DNA from: Cryptomeria japonica
Taxonomy: Eukaryota > Streptophyta > Pinopsida > Cupressales > Cupressaceae
DNA length: 64,000 nt
Direction: 5' to 3'
Assembly: GCF_030272615.1 (NCBI RefSeq)
Contig: NC_081411.1
Span: forward strand, 186,396,949 to 186,460,948
Shown piece after piece: positions 23,193-34,381 of this stretch. The stretch's first letter is position 1. Every line of letters begins with the position of its first letter. Position numbers and translations under genes: made by a program. Below the pieces are notes generated by a model. It was not told the DNA's origin, did not search any database, and was given only the letters and a program-made list of their open reading frames with translations.

Positions 23193-24274
23193 TGTTAGGA
23201 CCTAGAGGCAATTGAGAGGGGGGGTGAATCAGTTGTCTAATAATTTCAACCCAAATATAACTTAACCAAACTTGATACTTAATACCAGTAAACTAAACTT
23301 AATGCTAGTAAACAGATTAACAGTTAATAACAGTACCAATGAAACTTAATTCATGAAACTGAAAGAGAAACAATAACCACAACACATAACATAGAGATTT
23401 GTACGTGGAAACCCTGTAAGGGGAAAAACCACGGTGGGAAACCTTACCCATAATCAAATGATACTACTGCAGATAGTATGTGTTTACAAATGGGGTCTGC
23501 ACATGCAGAAAGACCATCTGCCTAGAGCTTACTACTCAATCACAAGAATGGGAGTCTCACTGACTACAATTGGATGATTAAATCCAATGATAATGTACTG
23601 CACAAAGTAGCATCTCCAATGCTGGATTCAGTACTGATTAAGCTTTGATTGTCTCCTTCAAACCTTCCTTGAATCTTCAAATGATGTCCACATGAGTAGC
23701 TCTACCTATATTCATATATACCGAATATCACAACCTTACAATACCTAATTACATACAATCACCACACAAATTTCACAATTGAGATCTTACATATATACCA
23801 AAACCTAAGACCAAATATGTAGGTCAGCTTACTAAGAATAATACAATAAAATCAATTACAAGTAAGTCAAGATGCGATGCATCATGTCGGCTCAACAACA
23901 ATATTAATTGATTAAACAATCTCCATAACATGCCATACTGATTTAGAATAGATAATGCGTGCCGGTCCATAACCTAGACCAATTTGCCATTAACAACAAA
24001 TATGTCAACCCGATTAGACCAATAACCAAATCTCCAAAACCAAGTGTCCAAACTATGTCTTTGACATAACCAAGTGTTATCTAAATGATAACAAGTCATC
24101 CTTAATGCCAGTGAACAATATAACCTGTTGGTGAACCAAATACCGGTGACTATGCATAAGTCACTAAACTTGCCAGTAAACATAATGTGCCGGTTCAACA
24201 TAACCAAAGATCTCCATAAGGATAAGTGTTGACATCAATGACAAAATCAATGCAACATATCCATAATACCAACA
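23193..24274 (-). repeat. 5' LTR of Copia B
   Basis: The 1,082-bp LTR reads TGTTGGTATTATGG on the minus strand and ends GGTCCTAACA at 23193. Compared with the 3' copy it shows loss of CG dinucleotides (for example cggta versus cagta or cagtg), as expected from decay of methylated cytosines. Confidence 0.95.
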
Positions 24275-26060
24275 CTTAGGACCCCATATGAAGCCTAACA
24301 ACACCATATGACCCCTTAGGACATCATGTGGTCCTAAGGGGTCATGTCATGTACTAGGATGTTAAAATGGATCATATTATGTTATGAGGGGTCATATGGG
24401 GTTTTAAGTGATCATATGGGGTTTTAAGTGATCATATGGGCTCCTAAGGGGTCATATGGTATTTTGAGGATCATATAGTGTCATAAGGGATCATATGGTG
24501 TCGTTAGAGGTCATATGGTGTCCTAAGGGGTCATATGGTGTCGTTAGAGGTTGTTTGGGGTCATAAGGGACTACACATGTGTTAGAACACCATATGAATC
24601 CTTAAGACACCATATGATCCCATATGACACTAGATGACCACTTAGGACCACATGATGTCTTGCGGGGTCATATGGTGTCCTAAGGGGTCATATGGTGTCC
24701 TGTGGGGTCATATGAGGTCCTAAGGGGTCATACATTGCCCTAAGGGTCATATAGTGTCATAAGGGGTCATATGGTGTTGTTAGAGGTCATGTGGTGTCCT
24801 AATGGGTCATATAACGTTGTTAGGGATCATTAGGGCTCCCAAAGAGCCACAAATGTGTTAGAAAACCATATGACCCTTTAAGACATAATATGAACCCTTA
24901 GGAAAACATATTATTCTAAGGGGTCATATGGTGTCCTAAGGGATCATATGGTACTATTAGTGGTCATTTGGGGTCCTAAGGGGCCACAAATTTGTTAGAA
25001 CACCATATAACCCCTTAGGACATCATGTGGTTCTAAGGGTTCATATGGTGTCCTAAGGGGTCATATGGTGTCCTAAGAGGTCATGCAGTGTACTAGGATG
25101 TTAAAATGGATCATATGATGTCCTAAGGGGTCATATGGTGTCTTAAGGAGTCATATGATATCTCAAGGGGTCATATGGTGTCTAAAGGGTCATATAGTGT
25201 TCTAAGGGGTTATATGGTGTCGTTAGAGGTCATATGGTTTTCTAAGGGCTCATATGGTGTCATTAGGGATCATTTGAGGTCCTAAGGGGACACATGTGTT
25301 AGAACACCATATGACCCCTTAGGACACCATATGACCCACTAGGTCATCATATGGTCCTGAGGGGTCATATGGTGTTGTTAGGGGTCATATGGGGTCGTAA
25401 AGGGCCACACATGTTAGAACACCATATGACCCCTTAGAACACTATATGACCCATTAGGACATCATATGGTCGTAAGGGATCATATGGTGTCGCTAGGGGT
25501 CATATGTGGTCCTAAGGGGCCACAAATTTGTTAGAACACCATATGACCCCTTAGGACACCATATGACTCATTAGGACATCATTTGGCCCTAAGGGGTCAT
25601 ATGGTGCCTTAAAGGGTGATATGATGTACTAGGATGTTAAAAATTGTCATATGGCATCCTAAGGGGTCATATGGTGTTGTTAGGGGACATATGGGGTACT
25701 AAGGGTTCATATGGTGTCATTAGGAGTCACATGGGGTCCTCAAGGGCCATACATGTGTTAGGACACCATATAACCCCTTAGAACATCATATTTTCCTAAG
25801 GGGTCATGTCATACATACTAGGATGTTAAAAGGGGCCATATGGTGTCCGAAGGAGTCAGATGTGGTTCTAAGGGGCCACACATGTGTTATAACACCATAT
25901 GACCCCTTAAGACATCATATTGTCTAAAGGGGTCATGTCATGTACTAGGATGTTAAAAGGGGTCATATGGTGTCATAAGGGATCATTTGGTGTCTTGAGG
26001 GGTTATATGGTGTCCTAAGGGGTCATATGCTGTGATTAGGGGTCATATGGGATCCTAAGG
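24275..26060 (+). repeat. Orientation-flipping ~20-bp minisatellite, block 2
   Basis: This continues block 1 after Copia B. The forward orientation GGTCATATGGTGTCCTAAGG dominates here, with several reversals at ACACATGTGTTAGAACACC junctions (for example near 24585, 25290 and 25735). The variant ACTAGGATGTTAAAA occurs near 24353, 25094, 25627, 25828 and 25946. The array ends at about 26060 where the purine tract begins. Confidence 0.93.
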
Positions 26061-26780
26061 GGAGGGAGAGGTGATGACTTAGAGAGAAGAGGGAAAGAGA
26101 AGAGGAGAGAGGGAAGAATAAAGAGAAAGATAGAGCTAAGAAGAGAGGGAGAGGTGGGTAGGGAGTGATTGAGATAGAGAGAGGGAAGAGGTAGATAGGT
26201 GAGGGGGAGAGAGAAGAAAATAAGATATATAAGTTCACAAAGAGAGAAAGAGGAATAAGGAGGTGGAGAGGAAAGAATTAGAGACAAGAGAGATATAGAG
26301 GTGAGCGATCTAGATGCTAAGAAGAGAGAGGTGAGAGACCAAGGGTGAAAGATAGAGGTGAGGGAGATAGAGAGGGAGAGAGAGGTGGGTAATGATTCAA
26401 AGAGGGAGTGGTAGAGAGTTAAAGATGGATGGAAGGAGAAAAATATGTATAGAGAGAGAGGTTTGGAGGGGCAGGTAGTGATGAAGAGAACAAAGAGAGA
26501 GTGGAGAGAAAAAATAGGAGGGGAAGAGAGACGAAGGGAGGGAAGGATAGATATGGAGATAAGGAGGGAAGGTGAGATAGAGAGGGAGAGAGTATAGGAG
26601 AGACCTAGAGAGGGGGGAGAGAGAGAAGAAATAGAGAGAAGAGAGGGAAATTAATAGGTCTACAGTTTATGGGAGATAAAGAGGTGATGAGAGAGATAAT
26701 AAAAGGAGAGAGTTCATAAAGGGAGATGGGTAAAATGTGATGGAGACAGAGAGAGGTGGAGAGGAAGGGAGAGAACCAGA
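26061..26780 (+). repeat. Long GA-rich purine tract
   Basis: About 720 bp are made almost entirely of A and G on the plus strand (GAGAGAGGGAGAGG-type runs with rare T or C). Long pyrimidine-strand frames here (Ser/Pro/Leu-rich) are composition artefacts. The tract lies between the satellite and a TATA box at 26788, so it could be the upstream part of the LTR promoter of G5. Confidence 0.9.
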
Positions 26781-27655
26781 GAGGGGATATATACAGATAT
26801 CTTATCAATTCATTTTAAACCTAGAAGCCATCCATTAAGAATCCATAGTTAGCATCTGTGCATTCAAGCAATCATCATCAAGCATTTTCAAAGATTCAAG
26901 GCAACATTTCATCCTTAAATCATTATGGAGAATAATTACATCAATCTTCATGCAATCATGTGTATGTGATTAGGGTTTTTCATGTTCATGTATTTGTCAT
27001 GCCATTACATTCAAAATTTATGATTACATTCAAAAATCATTGCATCATCATCATCAACAATTGCATATCTGAGGTATATATTCTAGCATTTACTCTAGTA
27101 TTTACATTATTCAATTCAAGGTTAATTACTAAACTGAGGTTTGACCTAAGGAAAACCCCTATACACTACCCTATTTATTTTCTTTCTATGTGCAAGGAAC
27201 ATGCTTAGGAGCTATATTAAGGGATCCCAAAAGAGTCAACAATAACAAATAGGTTCAACTTTCAATGGAGCAAAATTTGGAGCACCAGAGCAAATCTGTA
27301 CTACCTAGTCCAACAAAATTAGGTTGAACTTCTAGGAACAAGTTCTAAACATCTTCTTTTGCCTAGATGTTAGTTTGTGGCTTTGTGGGGGTATCTGCAC
27401 TCATCTATTTTTAGCACTCTACTTCAAGTATTCAATGTTAGACCCTAATTTCATAATTACCATCCAATTTCAACTAGAAAGAGTGTAACAAACAAATAAC
27501 CAATGAATCTAATTAGAATTTCAGCCCTTTCCTGATTTGGATTGTGGCTAGATGTATTGGATTCACCCCTCTTTCAATGTAATGGTTCCTAAAGAAAGAT
27601 TTATGGTCTTACTATCCTAATTGGTGAAGCCCTAGTTTTTCCACCAACCATTACA
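26781..27655 (+). repeat. 3' part of a plus-strand Gypsy LTR (G5)
   Basis: A TATATA box at 26788-26793 is followed by about 870 bp ending CCATTACA at 27655, immediately before a primer site of the type used by G1 and G2. It is therefore the R-U5 side of a 5' LTR. The start of the LTR was not found; the purine tract, and perhaps part of the satellite, may belong to it. No coding sequence. Confidence 0.65.
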
Positions 27656-28253
27656 TTTTGGTGAACCCGACTCTCATGCTTGCAATACTTCTTATTTTCA
27701 TTTTTAGATTTGATTCATATGCACTCAATTAATTCATATTTGCAATCATTTCTGAAACATAGAGCTTATGCACTTATTGTTACATTCATTTGATAGCTAC
27801 TTCACCACTGATACATTCTGGCGAACCCAACTCCTTGCATGCTTATTTTTTATTTATGGTCTTAGATTTGATTTGTATGCATTTAAACAATAAATTTTTC
27901 ACTCATAAATTATTTTCGCAATTGGATTACATAAATTTAGTGGTTAAATTCATAAAATCCTTTATTTATTATTTTAAAAATTGACTTGTGGGTTGCTTAA
28001 TTTTTCACTTGTGTTTTCAAATTTGATTTGGGTGTCTCCTAATGGAATTTACCAAATCTAATTGGTTTTCTATTTCACATATAGTGACATTGTTTCTTGG
28101 TTACATGTATCAAAATCATGTGTTGGATAATAGTTTCTTTCATTTCACACTACTTCTTGTCATCCATAGAACTCTTTCATATTGCATCTTTAGAATTTCA
28201 AAGGTATTGCCTAATTGTAAATTATCTCACAAAGCTTTTATCCATATTATATC
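27656..28253 (+). other. G5 leader with duplicated primer site
   Basis: TTTTGGTGAACCCGACTC at 27656-27673 is the primer site. About 155 bp further on a diverged copy (CTGGCGAACCCAACTCC, about 27816-27832) occurs within a repeated context (both are followed by a CATGC and an ATTTTTAGATTTGATT-like stretch). No gene is seen in the remaining leader. Confidence 0.65.
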
Positions 28254-28670
28254 TTGTCTTATGATGATATTTTAAGAAAATGTATTACATATGTAGACCA
28301 CATAAAAGCTTTTGTAGAAAATGACAATCCAAGAGATGACATTGAAAAACATAACACTTGTACCTCTCCTAGGGAATTTAATGTGAATGAGGAAAGAGTC
28401 AATATTCTTATCGACGATCTCTCTAATGAAGAGAAAGAAATAAAGAGCAACATGACACCATCTTCTTCTCATATGAATACTCTAGTGAAATGGGAGAAAG
28501 ATCAAAATGTTGGTATATCAATATCTTTAGATCCTCCTTATTCTCCTAGAGCTTATATTAATCATCAACAAATTTGTAGGGAAGATGATGCTATGCATTT
28601 ATTCATGAAAATAATCTTATCATATAACATTAAACAAAGATGAAACTTTAGATGATAAGGACCCTCCTTT
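28254..28670 (+). pseudogene. G5 internal protein fragment, unknown
   Basis: One open stretch of 129 codons (28254-28643) is acidic and Asn/Asp-rich (KAFVENDNPRDDIEKH, NILIDDLSNEEKEIKS). It lies upstream of the G-patch segment. In element G2 the equivalent position, before protease and G-patch, is filled by a repeat protein, but no clear alignment is visible here. No known domain recognised. It is probably part of the retroelement polyprotein rather than a gene. Confidence 0.45.
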
Positions 28671-28689
28671 CCAACTAACCAAAGAGGAC

Positions 28690-28962
28690 ATGAATAATGA
28701 TGATAAAAAGGAGAAATTCCCTACAAAGGTTATCCCTTCTTCATCAAATCATCTCTTTGATCCCTCCATGTGCCCTTATAGTACAAAATTTAAGGAAACT
28801 CATGATAATGGTCCTTTTTCTTCACAATTGAAACATTCTTATAGGAGTGATCATAATATAATCTCAAAACAAGGTTACAATGGACAAGGACTTGGAAACT
28901 ATGAACAAGGAATTAGAGTCCCTATTAACCTTCCTTCACAAGTTGGTATTGAATGTGTATGA
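28690..28962 (+). pseudogene. G5 G-patch segment
   Basis: A 90-codon frame ends with KQGYNGQGLGNYEQGIRVPI, matching the glycine spacing of a G-patch (G-Y-x-G-x-G-L-G then Q-G-I). A similar motif follows the retropepsin in G2 on the opposite strand at 37802-37864. G-patch motifs next to retroviral-type proteases are known from betaretroviruses and occur in some plant Gypsy polyproteins; in those they bind nucleic acid. Here no protease active site is seen upstream, so the segment is a remnant. Confidence 0.7.
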
Positions 28963-29763
28963 CATCCACATCATTCGATAATGGGAAGCCTAAATTAGTA
29001 GTGAAATTAGAAAGGAATTAGTAAGGATTCATGAGTAGGGGGGAACATACACAAATCTATGGGGGGGAGAAATATTCTTAGGATCTGTACTAGTACCATT
29101 AGAGTGGGGATCCAATAATTAGATACACCTATGGAGGATATCCTTAAAGTTCAAAATCTTAAGGAGTATTTTGCAAGGCATAAACTCTTTGATCCATCTA
29201 AAGGTGATTCTTTGTCAAATAATCTTTCTTGCTCATATCATCAAACTCGTGATCATCATGCAAATGAATGTCTTGATTTTTAAAATGGAATGTAAGGACT
29301 CATTGATGATAGTATTACCAAAATAATAGAAGACAATTCTTCTCCTTAGTACACCTTGTCCTACATCTTAAGAGACAAAAACTAACCCTATTGATAATCA
29401 AGACAAGTTATCTAACATAATCTTTTGGATTGAAGTACAATAAGAATGTTATTTTTCCTTTCATAACATATAACAATAAGAATAGAGAAGGTGATGAGCC
29501 TTGTCTTTTTCATCATTGTTATTCTCATTCTCTTGAAAATTGTAAAGCTTTTAAGGAATTTGTTCAAGACCAATATGATTGATCTCACATATCTCTTACA
29601 ATTGATCTCACAATTTTTCTTGGTGAAGAGGTAGTACCTTAGCACTCCATTCACCTTATTATGTTTCTCCTCACTCTATGGCACTAGTAGTTCAACCTTA
29701 TTAGGGGCTTTTTGTCATGTGTGGTGATGCATCTTCATTTTCAAATCATACTTGGGCATCAAC
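28963..29763 (+). pseudogene. G5 remnants with two CHHC zinc knuckles
   Basis: Two short segments carry the pattern C-X2-H-X4-H-X4-C: CSYHQTRDHHANEC at about 29229-29270 and CLFHHCYSHSLENC at about 29495-29536. The same pattern occurs in G4 (near 33342-33383). This CHHC knuckle is typical of plant Gypsy gag-protease junctions. Stops between the two show heavy decay. G4 interrupts the sequence at 29763/29764. Confidence 0.65.
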
Positions 29764-30922
29764 TGTATTGGGAGAAAAATAGGGTTAGGGTTAAATTAAG
29801 ATAATAAAACCACTAACAAGCCTAACTAAAAGATTTAAGAGAGGAAAGAGTTAGTTAGATTCTAGGAATCTTTGGATAGGGTTCTTTCCTCCTTAAAATT
29901 AATTGAATTTGAATTGTTGAAGATTAGGAAAAGATAATGAATTATTGAAACAACCTGATAGAAATAGTGAGCTATAGATGTCGTACAAAGACACCAACCT
30001 AGATTTGAGTAGAAGAAGATGTTTCATATTTGTTCCTAAAAGTTTGACTTGATTTTTTGAGACCAGATAGTATCAATTCACCATGGTCCTCTAAATTTGT
30101 CACCTTCAAAAGCTAAAGCTATTCATCTCTGTGGATCCTATCGATCCTCACAAACACAAATCTGTACTTGTTTCCAACACATGGAAAGAAGGGGGAAATT
30201 CTTGAGAATAGGGGTTTTCCTTAGGTAAAACCCAGGTTTTGGAATTAACCATAAAATTGAATGAAAATATAAATGAAGTACTGTAATAAAATATTTTCCT
30301 TTTGAGGGAAAGGTTGAAAATGACTGAAACACTAATGATATACCTTTAATGAAGTTTTTTTTGTCTCCACAAAGAAATTAGGGTTTTATACATAGATTGT
30401 TTTCATAAAATGTACAACATGAATATCATCTCTAATTCTTGAATCTTGACTTCACATCTACTCTAATGCTTGATAGAAAACTGATTGCTTGCTTTCTTGA
30501 ATGTAGGATCTCAATTTTTCTCTTGAGTTGATTAGGAATTCTAATTAGGTTTGAAATAAGAGGGGTAAACCTCCTTTTATAATTGATAATAAAAAATAAA
30601 ATAATTTTTTTGACCTAAGCTGACATGGGATCTAATTTCCTGCTTTCATTAGGTGATCATTGAGAGGATCTAGTTTGGAGCCCAATTGAGGAGCCCAAGG
30701 TGCATATGTCGTATTCCTTATTAGACCTAGGGCATGGGCATCATGGTCCTAATTTGGGTTCTAGGTGTAGGCACCTTGTCCTACAAGTCGAGGCTCCAAA
30801 CAAGGGGGTCAAATTGGAAAATAGGTGAAAATGTGACATGAATGAGGGGTGTGAAAATTTAGTGCTTTAGTCAGACCTAAGTGAGGACAAAATTGTAGGT
30901 GATTATAATTTAGGATGCTACA
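29764..30922 (-). repeat. 3' LTR of Gypsy element G4
   Basis: On the minus strand it starts TGTAGCATCCTAAATTATAA (30922) next to the purine-rich AAACTGGGGGCTAAA (30923-30937), a polypurine tract, and ends about 29764 (CCCAATACA). It is about 1.16 kb. It aligns loosely with the G1 LTR, sharing 'AATAGTGAGCTATAG' near 29966 and the block around 30335-30395. A TATA-like TTATAAAAGG lies at about 30573-30582. Confidence 0.75.
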
Positions 30923-32521
30923 TTTAGCCCCCAGTTTAGCAGGAGTATGAGACCAAACATACTCACAGTAAAGTACCAATGTTTGCGTTGAAAAATTTCA
31001 CTAAAATATCATAGAGACAAGATACAATAATCCCTCAAGGACTTTAGGATGTTACTACTCCAATATCAAGATAAAAGAGACATCATAAGAAAGAGAGAGA
31101 AAGAACATGATTGCTATCCTAGTAATGTTTTCTTACTATGAGTCATGAAAAAGAAAAAAATACCAAATTACAAAGAAAAAGGCTCAGTTTACAAAGTAAC
31201 TTGAGTATTGAAACATGTCATGGTTTGTGCATAAAGTGTCACATTGAGACGAGTGTATGCGCCCATGTTAAAGTGATTGCATACACCTTATCAGGAGCAA
31301 TTGATTTAAGGTAGCATGCGTGCAAAAGAAAAGCATGTTACCATAATGAGATGCCCCTAAGGAAAGACAAATCAAAGGATAATAGTCACAAAACATAAAA
31401 AAACACAAGGAATCTACTAACTCTAGGGTCAGTATACCCTTATGATAAATAATGTATAGCATAGATATTTGTATTGAATTGATCTCATCCCCCAAAGGTA
31501 GTGGAACCACAAGCACACCGGAAGAAGGGAACATGCCTCTTGTGAGTCAACATAGAAGAGTTCAAAAGAGATCTCAATTCTTTGCATCATCTCCAAGTAG
31601 ACAACACAAGGGACAACAAATAGAATAATGTCACGACGGATTTGATCTCTTTATTAACTTGCACCAATGGAGTATCAAGGGTCATCTAAAGAGAACCTAG
31701 CATAACACAAAAAACACATCACGAGGGAAATACAATACAAACAAGAAAGAGAGGATCTACAACATGAATGAAGCTAATCATGAAAATCATCTGCCTCCCA
31801 ATATTGATGAACATTATTTTGGGAAGGTGGAAAAGTTGCAAGAGGAGAAACTTCAAACATGGTAGATGGAGCTATTGCAAGTTCCTAACAAGGACCATGC
31901 TCTAATGATGAGCCACTTTGTTTGTCACTAGGAGATAGGATTAATTCTTTTGAAATGTGAAGATGGATTATTATTAACATCAACAAGATCATACATATCA
32001 TTAGAATCAACAACATCATCATCCATTTCATCATCTAGATTAATAAAAATAGTATCTCTCACAGAAAAGGAGCATGCACTATCATTTTTCTTAATCATTT
32101 TTAATCATGGTGATTTAGGTTGAGCTTCCTCCCTAGGGTTAGGCGAAGGCTGGACAAATGGACCAAGTCAACATTTGGTGTCTTCAGGGAGGAAATGGTT
32201 TGAGAAACAAGTTCACGAGCCTTAACATGATGTCCTTTTTGGTGTTCTCTTTCACAAAAATTTCATTTAGTCTTAGCCAAAGGTTGTGAAGGTTGAGGAT
32301 CAATGGATATGGGCTTCTTTTCTTCCTTTGAAGTAGGAGGAATGGGAGAAGGTCTACTAGGTTGAGATATAGAAGATGCCAAGTAATCTCCTTTGTAAGA
32401 TATAGGAGGCATGACTGTGATATATATAGGAGGAATAGAAGGTGTGGGAAGGATACCAAGTCCATCACGAGGAGGAGGAATAGGTCTAGGGTCTCTAGGC
32501 TTACTCAAGGACAAGATCATC
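30923..32521 (-). other. G4 3' internal region
   Basis: The part nearest the protease (32520-32200) reads a proline-rich chain (RDPRPIPPPRDGLGI, SQPSRPSPIPPTSKEE). It is probably the linker downstream of the protease. From 32200 to 30938 no domain is recognised and no long frame is convincing; reverse transcriptase and integrase motifs are absent. G4 as preserved here therefore lacks pol beyond the protease. Confidence 0.5.
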
Positions 32522-33456
32522 TCATTTTTCCACTTTTGATAAGAAATAAAAATTGGACATCACTTTGAGGCTTAAAGGCTCAAGATGTTTAGGCCAAAAG
32601 TAGTCAAGGGTGAAATTTACATGCTTCACTCTGAGTTGGTACATGCCATGTTTAATTTTTATGATAGTACCATTATGCGGAAATTTTAGACAATTATGAA
32701 TGGTAGAAGGGATAACATTCATGAAAGAGAACCAAGGATGTCCCAACTTAACACAAAACTTATCCAATGTAGGAATGATAGTAAAAGCCACAATTAAGCA
32801 CTTAGTACCAACCTCAATAGGGAGAGTAATAGAGCCAGTAGTAGGAAAATAGAAACTATCATACACCTTGACCATTACATCAGATTTATCATATGTTACT
32901 TGATGTAATTGTAAAATGTAACTTGATATTATTTAGTGATCACATTCACCATACACACTGGATCAATGAGAACCCCCCATAAGAATTTGTCTTTGATCTT
33001 TGAAGTGATATATAGTGGGCCATCTGGTGCAACAATAGTCTCACTAGGATCAAAGGTAATGCATAGGTCCTTAGGAGGTGTAGGTTGGTCATCAAGATTC
33101 ACTACATTATTAGAATCAATGCCAAGGTAATTAGGAGAAAAGGCAAGAGAGTCAAACCCAACCACATTAGTAGAATAGGAAGGTAAAAGATTGGTGAAAA
33201 TTTGGAGATTTTGATTAGGAGGTGATACAGATTTGTTTCCTTTATCATTCACACCAGCTACAAATATAGTATTATTATCAATGAAGTCTTGAATCTTACT
33301 CCTTAAAGTATGACACTTCTCAGTATCATGATTTGATTGATGGTGATATTGACAAAAGGCTTTGGGATTATGATAAGATGACAAAGGTTTGGAGGTTTCA
33401 ATTACCATGATGGGAAGTCCAAGTTTCAACACATTATAATTTACCAATCTTGACAT
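32522..33456 (-). pseudogene. G4 zinc knuckle and retropepsin
   Basis: From 33456 the frame reads a CHHC knuckle FCQYHHQSNHDTEKCHTL (about 33345-33298 side of the frame). A linker and a segment with DQPTPPKDLCITFDPSETIV follow, then VLIDPVCMVNVI (about 32967-32930), the decayed protease active site (expected D-x-G-S/C). The frame resumes at 32875 with GSITLPIEVGTKCLIVAFTI, KLGHPWFSFMNVIPSTIH and FPHNGTIIKI, the usual C-terminal half of a plant Gypsy retropepsin. The catalytic triad Gly is replaced by Val, so it would be inactive. Confidence 0.82.
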
Positions 33457-33659
33457 TATACTATAAAAGACTCAGAAAGAGAAGTAAATTATTTTCTAAA
33501 TTATTTGGATAAAGGGGCCACACTTGATGTCATGGCTGCCACTTGAGTATTGATGTTGTCATTTATCTTGATGTATCCTATTTTTGGTTTAAACTTCACA
33601 AAATATTTCTAAGTACACTCACTCTTATCAACTGGACCCATTGAAGGAGATGATTAAAA

Positions 33660-34065
33660 TTGACTCACATGAAGCTAATAATTATGAAGCATTGGAAAAA
33701 TTGCATAAAGGAAGTAAAATTAAAAAAGAGAAGCTTATCCCTAATGTATTTTTATAAATTAGCAATAAAATTTCTCTTTAACTCCTTTCTTATAGTGAAT
33801 CAAATCAGTCAAAGTAATCTTAGGACCAACATTATTGTGAAGTTGTTGAATGAAAGCATTAGCCAATTGTTGAAATGATGTAATAGAATAAGCAGGCAAA
33901 GAAAAATATCATTGAAAATCTTTTTCCATAAATGTTTGAGTAAACAATTTAGCCATAAGTCTTTGGTCATGAGCAAAATCACTACACAAAGTTTGAAATG
34001 TTTTTACATGAGTCAAGCGATCACTTTTTCCATTGTACAACTCCAATTGAGGGACTTCCATATGC
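33660..34065 (-). pseudogene. G4 gag, C-terminal fragment
   Basis: Minus-strand sequence is homologous to the G1 gag at 665-1070, including the counterparts of FIQQLHNNVGPKITLTDLI and the Cys-Ser-Asp-Phe-x-His-Asp segment, but with frameshifts. It reaches 34065, where a MITE and then element G2 interrupt it; the N-terminal side reappears at 50744. This alignment shows that G1 and G4 are the same family. Confidence 0.8.
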
Positions 34066-34073
34066 TTAGGAGC

Positions 34074-34369
34074 ACAGGGGCTTCACTTAGTGAACCTAGG
34101 TTATATCATGTGCATTCATGGCATACTAAAGAATCCCCCTACTTAAAAAAAATATTGCCCTAAACTCTTTTTTTGCCACCCCTTCCCAATACGCAACTTG
34201 AATTAAAAGCCCCCTATTTTCACCAAATAATGCATTTTTTCTTAACCCAATTTTAAAAAAACCCTATTTTTGTCAACAGGAAATATATTATATCCTCATT
34301 TTTGGAATATTAAACCTCCCAATATGAATGCAAATGATATAATATTGCCTAGTCAGTGAAGCCTCCATG
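34074..34369 (+). mobile_element. hAT-like MITE in G4 gag
   Basis: A 296-bp insertion is flanked by perfect 8-bp duplications CTTAGGAG (34066-34073 and 34370-34377). Its ends are CACAGGGGCTTCACT and, inverted, CATGGAGGCTTCACT: 12 of 15 positions match and both start CA, as in hAT elements. It is AT-rich and has no coding sequence. The duplicated gag bases are single in the G1 gag, which supports insertion. Confidence 0.85.
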
Positions 34370-34381
34370 CTTAGGAGGGAA

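Larger units (their letters stand above)
17507..24274 (-). mobile_element. Copia B: nearly complete Copia element in the satellite
   Basis: The 6,768-bp element is flanked by perfect TSDs cttag (17502-17506 and 24275-24279) that are part of the satellite unit. LTRs are 17507-18600 and 23193-24274, alike except for scattered, mostly transition-type differences. On the minus strand the order is LTR, primer site, gag, protease, integrase, RT, RNase H, polypurine tract, LTR. The pol frames are longer than in Copia A (349 and 185 codons open), so it is probably younger, but stops and frame changes remain and it is not expected to be autonomous. Confidence 0.95.

Noticed and set aside
26023-26808. 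Long Ser/Pro/Leu-rich frames on the minus strand
   Set aside because: They are produced by the low-complexity purine tract; no start context, domain or conservation is visible.
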